From assembly GCA_008690995.1 (NCBI GenBank), contig VRMN01000003.1, forward strand, positions 1,240,001 to 1,304,000: 64,000 nucleotides of DNA, given 5' to 3'. The DNA is from Porphyridium purpureum. Its lineage: Eukaryota > Rhodophyta > Bangiophyceae > Porphyridiales > Porphyridiaceae. The notes under the pieces were generated by a model. The model did no database searches. It had not been told where the DNA came from and worked only from the letters and a program-made list of their open reading frames with translations. How positions within the stretch are numbered: position 1 is the first letter of the stretch; each line of letters starts with the position of its first letter. Position numbers and translations under genes: made by a program. This document shows positions 58,690 to 64,000 of the stretch, piece by piece.

Positions 58690-59345
58690 ATAGGATAGGA
58701 CCCCCAACTTTGTGCGTGCAATTGCGCAGCAAGGCGCAGGCGAAGTCGACTCGGATTGCCTCCCACCTATGCACGCTGACGTTGCGCACATCTCCACATT
58801 CGATTTTCCACTGACAAATGCAGTATGTTGAAGCTGGCCAGCTCAACAGCGCCTTGCGCAGCAAAAACAGCACTCTTTAGCCGGTCCACGGTCGCGTACT
58901 GCCTTTGGTCCCCAATAATCTTGCGGTCTGTATTCCTCAGACGTTGGCAACCATGCTGAAGTCTGAACAGTACTCAAACCACTCCATAATGTGGACATGG
59001 CTGCTTCGAAAATGCTGCCTTCTTGGTCAGTAGTTTACCGCTTCGCATTTTCTTTCACCCATATGAAGCCATGGTTCTCTAAATCGCGGCGTTTCTGAAG
59101 CTTCTCTTTGCCCTGCAACATGCGCACGTACCTATCTGCACTCACTCTGCCTTCACCAATGTGCAAACACAAACGTTTACCGCTCAAAATTTTGCCCCAG
59201 ATCATGATGCTTCCCCCGCAGTATAATTAGACCAGCACGAATGAGTATCATCCACTTCATTTGACCATGCGGCGTGAAAGACATCTGAGCACATCGAAAT
59301 CGAACATTTTCTCGTCAGAAGAAACAATCTTCTTTCACTTTTCAC
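58690..59345 (-). pseudogene. Decayed Tc1/mariner transposase
   Basis: The minus strand shows three DDE-transposase stretches in order. KKIVSSDEKMFDFDV (around 59330-59300) holds the first catalytic Asp at 59316-59314. GGSIMIWGKILSGKRLCLHI (around 59217-59160) is followed by GRVSADRYVRML. A C-terminal RQYATVDRLKSAVFAAQ with HLSVENRMWRC lies around 58900-58790 in a shifted frame. Stops occur between blocks (for example at about 59257 and 59036), and the second catalytic Asp block is not readable. The N-terminal DNA-binding part is missing. GATAGGACCCCC occurs at about 58568 and 58695 near its 3' end and may mark an edge. Dead copy. Confidence 0.7.
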
Positions 59346-59360
59346 GAAACGACGTTTGTG

Positions 59361-59438
59361 TCAATTATTCGTGTGAATAATTGACCAAGTACAGGTGTAG
59401 CTGTACCAAGTTACTTTGAGGGTTACCCGAACCCTCAA
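59361..59438. repeat. Three consecutive hairpins upstream of the Gag-Pol frame
   Basis: Hairpin 1 (59361-59384): a perfect 10-bp stem, TCAATTATTC, with loop GTGT. Hairpin 2 (59389-59406): a 6-bp stem, GTACAG/CTGTAC. Hairpin 3 (59416-59438): a perfect 9-bp stem, TTGAGGGTT, with a 5-base loop. A TATA box follows 14 bp later. Confidence 0.8.
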
Positions 59439-59451
59439 TTTCTTGACCAGC

Positions 59452-59460
59452 GTATAAATA
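59452..59460 (+). promoter_or_regulatory. TATA box upstream of the Gag-Pol frame
   Basis: GTATAAATA, 180 bp before the ATG at 59633. This is the same distance range as in the host genes here. Confidence 0.6.
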
Positions 59461-59632
59461 CGCGGCGAGCGGCGGCGGGAAAGTAGCACTAGAACAAAAA
59501 TAAAGGTTAAGGGTGTATGGAAAAAGAACAAACCTTCCGCCCCGTGGGATAGCCTGACGGGGGATAGAGATGAACGACAGTGATCACTCGGGATCTCTCC
59601 AGTGTTAGAAGAAGTGTGGTGTCTGACTTAAG

Positions 59633-62600
59633 ATGACTCGTCGGGGTGCTAACGTCGCGGCGGGTGCGAGTGGCGAACGTGAGAGAGAAGTGTCTCCCGC
59701 TGGAGAAGGGATCGATGCGGGACATATGACGCAAATCAGTCGCGACGAAGGCTCCACGGAGTCCAGCGACCAGTTCGATCCCTCTCTTCTAATTAGCATG
59801 GATCTTGGTAGTTTTTCTACCGAAAAGAGGCTGGCGATTGAGGACTTACGGGACTTCGTCGTCATGTTCCGAACCTACAGCGGTGTGGCCTTGATGGTGC
59901 AGATGACTCGCCGTCTTCCTCGTTCCAGTATCCTGGATTGTGGCCTCTTTGCACGCGAACAGTTTGCTTCATTTCTGACAGCAGCACAAGTACCAGGTTT
60001 TCGTCTATCTGACCCCGGTGTACCCACGATTGATCGTTTTCGCCGGATTTATGAAGACAGTAATGATTCCCGATCTTCTGCGACGGTGCTAGATGCGAAC
60101 GGACGTACTCCGCAACGGGGAGCCGCACCTGTGACGGATACTTGGCAGCAAGACTCTGGCCGATTGCAAGCAAGTACCGTAGGTCATAGTTCTCAGCCCG
60201 TGGTGCCACCAATCGTTTCTGTGCCCGGCAACGAATATGGTCTTGCGAGAAACTCATCCACAGTTTCGAAAATGATTAGATCGGAGGACATTTTTTACAT
60301 GGACGAATACAAGGATAAGATATCATACTACCGGTGGAAACAAGAAGCCCTTCTTACGTTTGCGCGAGCTGAAGTCACCGAACACCACCGTGCTCCGATC
60401 CTCGGCATGATGCTGGGCGGAACGATCAAGATGTTTTATACCGACAAAGTCCAGTACAATAAGAGCCTGAACGATGCTTTCGAATTACTTGATTCCAAAG
60501 TTTTTACCGGGGAATTTCATGAACAGATGGTTGATTTATTTGACGGGGTGAAGTTCCGCCACATTGCGAATCGCATGCGTAATAGCGGCAACAAAGGGAT
60601 TTTACATGTACTGTACCATGATACTCTGAAGTACGCGCAAGGCTGCTTACCGACGGAATATCATGGCGAACGCCGCCTCCTCCGGGCTCTGCGCAATGCA
60701 GTAAGAGATGAAAGTTTCGCATCTGCAGTCCTGCTGAAGGATTTCAACACTGCCGATGACCTATACGCTCATCTGGTGGGATGCATCAATATACAGTCGC
60801 GGATTGTACGACCGTCTTTGCCTGCATCCCAGCCACGCGCCCAACATCAGTTGTTCACCAGAGATTTACGTCATCAAGTGTCTTCCTCCTCTGCCGCTGG
60901 ATCGCACGCGAAGAAATCCAGTGCGCCGTTTTGCCGCAATTGCAGCTCTCCTGAGCACCTTGCCATGCAGTGTCCAGAACCGCCCAAATGTCATAATTGT
61001 GGCTCTACAAGTCATTTCATTGCACAGTGCTCGGAGACATTGAATCAAAAATTGCAACGAGCGCCTGTTCGAAATATTCGCGCGCTTCTCTTCAGTAATG
61101 AGGATATGCAAGCGTCCGATATTGATCCAGTGTTGGAAAGTGTTGAGTCGTTTGAAGAACACAATGCTTCAGGACACGACAACAGCATAGAGGACGAACT
61201 ATTTTATTCCGCTGTCAACGACATGCATATTAAGTATGAACATCTGCAAAGTATCGCGTCAGCAACTCGCTCGTCAGGAGCCATCGGGCTTGCGCTGCTT
61301 TCGCAACGTATGATTTCAGACTTCTGGGGTGTATGCGTTGATACCGGAGCAAGCTCCAACTTTTGCTCACTACCACAGTGGCAAGCGTTTTGCGCATTAT
61401 CGAACAGCCCGTCTTCGCTGCGTCCAGTCACAATGCGCTCCGTCGGTCTCGATATCGGCATATTTCGGATCATCGGAACTGGAGAGTTTCGTCTTCCGGT
61501 CTCGTCTGATGTGTTTTTGACCGTGGATGTGGACGTTCTTGATACTTCCAAAGCAGAAGATCCTCAGTGGCCTCCACTGGTCTTGGGACTGTTGACCATG
61601 GATCATCACTCATGCTTTCCGAACAATTTGACCGACGCGTTGGTGTTTCCAACGCTTCAGATTGAGATACCTCTTATCCGCAAATTTGGAAAACTTTTCA
61701 TCGACCCTGCCATTTTCGCTCGAGCGTCTCCGCTGTTGACGTACGCGGAGCTGCGAAAAATTCACAGAAAGTTCAATCACGCGAGCAGCGAACGCATTCA
61801 GAGAATATTTGATATCGCCGACCAACCTTTGTCCGAAAACGAGTTCAGTATTCTAGCAAGACTATCGCGCCAATGTCACATCTGCCAGCGATTCTCGAAA
61901 GCACCCGCGACGTTTCGCCTGTCCGCCAATGTCGAAGTCAATTTCAATCATACTGTGCAGCTCGATACATTCTACCTGCCGCACACCCAAGGCGAACGAC
62001 CTATGCCCGTGATGCATATCGTATGCGAAGGCACCCGTTTTATGTCTGGTCAATGGTTGAAGCACGACTCTACATCGGGTGCTTTATTCGAGATTTTCTT
62101 CCTGTGCTGGATTTCCGCGTACAATGGCGCACCACACATCGTCAAAGTCGACGCAGGATCCGCTTACGCAAGCCGGGAATTTCAGGCCCTTGCAAATGTG
62201 CACGGTATTCACGTCGACGTACAGCCGATCGAAGGGCATCAATCGATCGGACGAGTGGAACGCGCGCATGGTATAGTCGGTATTATGTACGAGAAAATGA
62301 TACTTGAAGATCTAGACGCAGACGCAGATGAAACGCTTGCACACTGCTTCTTCGTCGCAAACTCATCCTGTGGGCTTTCGGGAATCCCACCATGCCTTAT
62401 GGTGTTTGGCTCGATGCCTCGGATGGTAATCAGTTCGATTCAAGATGTTCCCTCTCAAGCCGCGCGGATCAATGCCCTTGTTCTCGCACGTCGTGTGTAC
62501 GAAGAATTCATCGCGAAACAGTACTTAAACATCGCGCTGAGCCGTCGCCACGCAGCGCTCGGTTCCGAAATGCAAGACACCGGTCCTCCTGTGCCTGGCG

Positions 62601-62839
62601 ACCTAGTAATAATCGCCCGGGAAAGAAACCGCAGACGGAATTATGATGGGCCCTATCTGTGCGTCGCTGTTGATGGCCATAAGGTCTCAGTTCGAATGCC
62701 GCCCACCTGCCACGATTTGGGGGGTTACCCCAATCGTCCGCTCGTGTCCCAGACCCCAAGCGTTCAAAACCAACGTCTTTTACTCTCTCACCTCTCCTCT
62801 TCTGTCTCTCTTGCTCTCTTTCTCCCATCCCCGCCGTGA
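59633..62839 (+). mobile_element. copia-related Gag-protease-integrase frame
   Basis: One 1,068-residue frame. Parts in order are a capsid-type Gag region, two CCHC zinc knuckles (FCRNCSSPEHLAMQCPEP and CHNCGSTSHFIAQCSE, near 440-475), a protease segment with CVDTGASSNF, and an integrase with its zinc-binding (HRKFNHASSERIQRIFD) and catalytic-core segments. No reverse transcriptase or RNase H part is seen, and I find no LTR pair around it. So it is either an incomplete old copy or a captured gene. Its integrase resembles that of the copia element at 6089 (NFNHTVQLDTFYL against SFNHNVSLDIMYL), so they are related lineages. The frame itself is long and open. Confidence 0.85.
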
Positions 62840-62912
62840 AGCGGCAGAGCTTAAATACCCTACAACTAGACCCTAAAGCTAACCGGACCGCCCAGTTATT
62901 TTGGGGGCCGAT

Positions 62913-62936
62913 GCACTGTACCGAGTGGTACAGTGC
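62913..62936. promoter_or_regulatory. Perfect GCACTGTACC palindrome
   Basis: A 10-bp inverted repeat (GCACTGTACC and GGTACAGTGC) around a 4-bp centre. It contains the GTACAGTG motif in both orientations. Confidence 0.55.
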
Positions 62937-63194
62937 CCATTAGAATAGACTTTAGACTATAGCAAAAAAGATTAAAGAGGCGATTAGAAAAAGCTGCAGG
63001 TGGACAAAAGGGGTGGATCGTTACACATCTCACGCAACCCCTAAGCCCTACATCTGCAAGAAAAAGTCCTGGCAGCCCGTCGGAGTAACCCGTGGGGAAC
63101 CGTGCAAAGCGCGACCGAAAATGCGCGCGGCTACCGGACATAAAAAAAGAAAGAAACAACAGAAAAAACGCGCGAACCGAAGTCCGACCCAAGA

Positions 63195-63215
63195 GGTACA
63201 GTGTAAGTACTGTAC
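63195..63215. promoter_or_regulatory. GTACAGT inverted repeat
   Basis: GTACAGT and ACTGTAC as a 7-bp inverted repeat around a 6-bp centre. The left half extends to AGGTACAGTG, as upstream of G6PD and RFC4. Confidence 0.5.
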
Positions 63216-64000
63216 AGCAAGTGACAATCAATTAAAAACACCCGCTAGTCGTTACCTTTTATAACAAAACATGGTAAATTTAGTACAAACTCGTTGAAGT
63301 AGAGATTTTACGCGCGAAGGGAAAGTGACAAACGATTAAAAACAGAGCAAGTTCAGAGAGTTTACCGCAGCAGTGAAGAGTAAAAGCGAGTTCTGAAAGC
63401 GCCACGTCCTTCCTTGGCCCAAGACCTTTCCAACGAGTCCCTTTGACACACTGTCACGCGAGCCTGTGACGCAGGAGCCCTCCATTTTCGCCAGGGCGTC
63501 CTAATCTGCCGTTCGCAGCTCTTTCACGCTATAAAACTGCTGGAATTCACCGTAAACGTGGCCTATTACATGTCTCCGAACATGGTCAATTGAATCCAAG
63601 TCTCGCGGGAGCGCAGGACTATCTCTAGCTTCCACATATTTGCTTTTCAATCGGTATCAGGTTTGCTCTGCCTTGAGGCAAGCTACATAGAGCAACATAA
63701 ACATGAAGCAACTGAGCTTTTTTACGGCTCTCATATTCACCCGAAATCTGTCCAACATGTTCACGCTTCTTGCGCTCCTCTCAATAGGGATACGATGGTC
63801 GCATGCGAAGGAGAAGTCTAAATTTTCGGGTGCGGTTGGCACTCCCAAGTTATCAAGCTGTGTGCACCGAACGTACAGATGAAATGGTTGACTGGGATAA
63901 GCTCTGACCCTCCCTAAGAGAAGAGGACACCATCAGAACCCTCCAATTCGAGCCTTTTAGGTCCGTAAATAACACTTGCAAGTTTTTCTCTGTTTTCAGC

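Larger units (their letters stand above)
62840..64000. other. Right-end non-coding region
   Basis: About 1.16 kb with no gene I can support. It contains two GTACAGTG-type palindromes (62913-62936 and 63195-63215), A-rich tracts (63140-63175), and short frames on both strands without recognisable domains. It may belong to flanks of the Gag-Pol element or to the promoter of a gene beyond the window. Confidence 0.4.

Noticed and set aside
59385-63215. LTR pair around the Gag-Pol frame
   Set aside because: GGGTTACCC occurs on both sides (59420 and about 62729), but no longer direct repeat could be found by eye.
63657-63848. 63-codon minus frame with a hydrophobic C-terminal part
   Set aside because: No promoter or family signal; too short to support alone.

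Overview
The window looks like nuclear DNA of a unicellular red alga, most like a Porphyridium-type rhodophyte (inference). Almost every host gene is one uninterrupted reading frame. Plastid-type proteins with targeting extensions (ferredoxin-NADP+ reductase, imidazoleglycerol-phosphate dehydratase) sit beside plainly eukaryotic ones (PRP3, RFC4, PEX5, MICU1, an importin-beta-like protein). GC content is moderately high, and several promoters have TATA boxes 60-190 bp upstream of the ATG.

Layout. 1-5.9 kb: the 5' part of a plastid FNR gene, an unrecognised gene, glucose-6-phosphate dehydrogenase and a small LEA-like gene. 6.1-18.25 kb: a Ty1/copia LTR element into which a chromodomain Ty3/gypsy element has inserted. 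Both LTR pairs look identical by eye and both target-site duplications are readable, so both insertions are young. 18.7-22.1 kb: the other half of an LEA-like cluster split by that insertion, then a perilipin-like gene. 22.3-31.4 kb: RFC4, two tandem organelle-type 5'-3' exonucleases, a USP12/46-type deubiquitinase, a GT61 glycosyltransferase and HIS3. 31.6-46.9 kb: a ROK sugar kinase, an importin/exportin-like protein, PRP3, two tandem Sel1-repeat proteins and a 1,793-residue protein with distant resemblance to SZT2. 46.9-58.5 kb: MICU1, an OSCA/CSC1 channel, a Ser-rich hypothetical protein, an FKBP-TPR isomerase, PEX5 and ERV1. 58.7-62.8 kb: a decayed Tc1/mariner transposase and a copia-related Gag-protease-integrase reading frame. 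The last 1.1 kb has no gene I can support.

The most interesting signal is a short promoter-type motif, GTACAGTG, in direct or inverted pairs. It recurs in non-coding DNA upstream of G6PD, between RFC4 and the first exonuclease, upstream of the deubiquitinase, between the ROK kinase and the importin-like gene, in the LTR promoters of both retroelements, and twice in the non-coding right end. In G6PD and the copia LTR it lies about 130 bp upstream of the TATA box in both cases. It may be the binding site of a widely used regulator that the retroelements also exploit.

Genes are densely packed and strands alternate. Several divergent pairs are so close (81-148 bp) that they must share a promoter region. 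I see no operons, tRNA, rRNA or CRISPR arrays.
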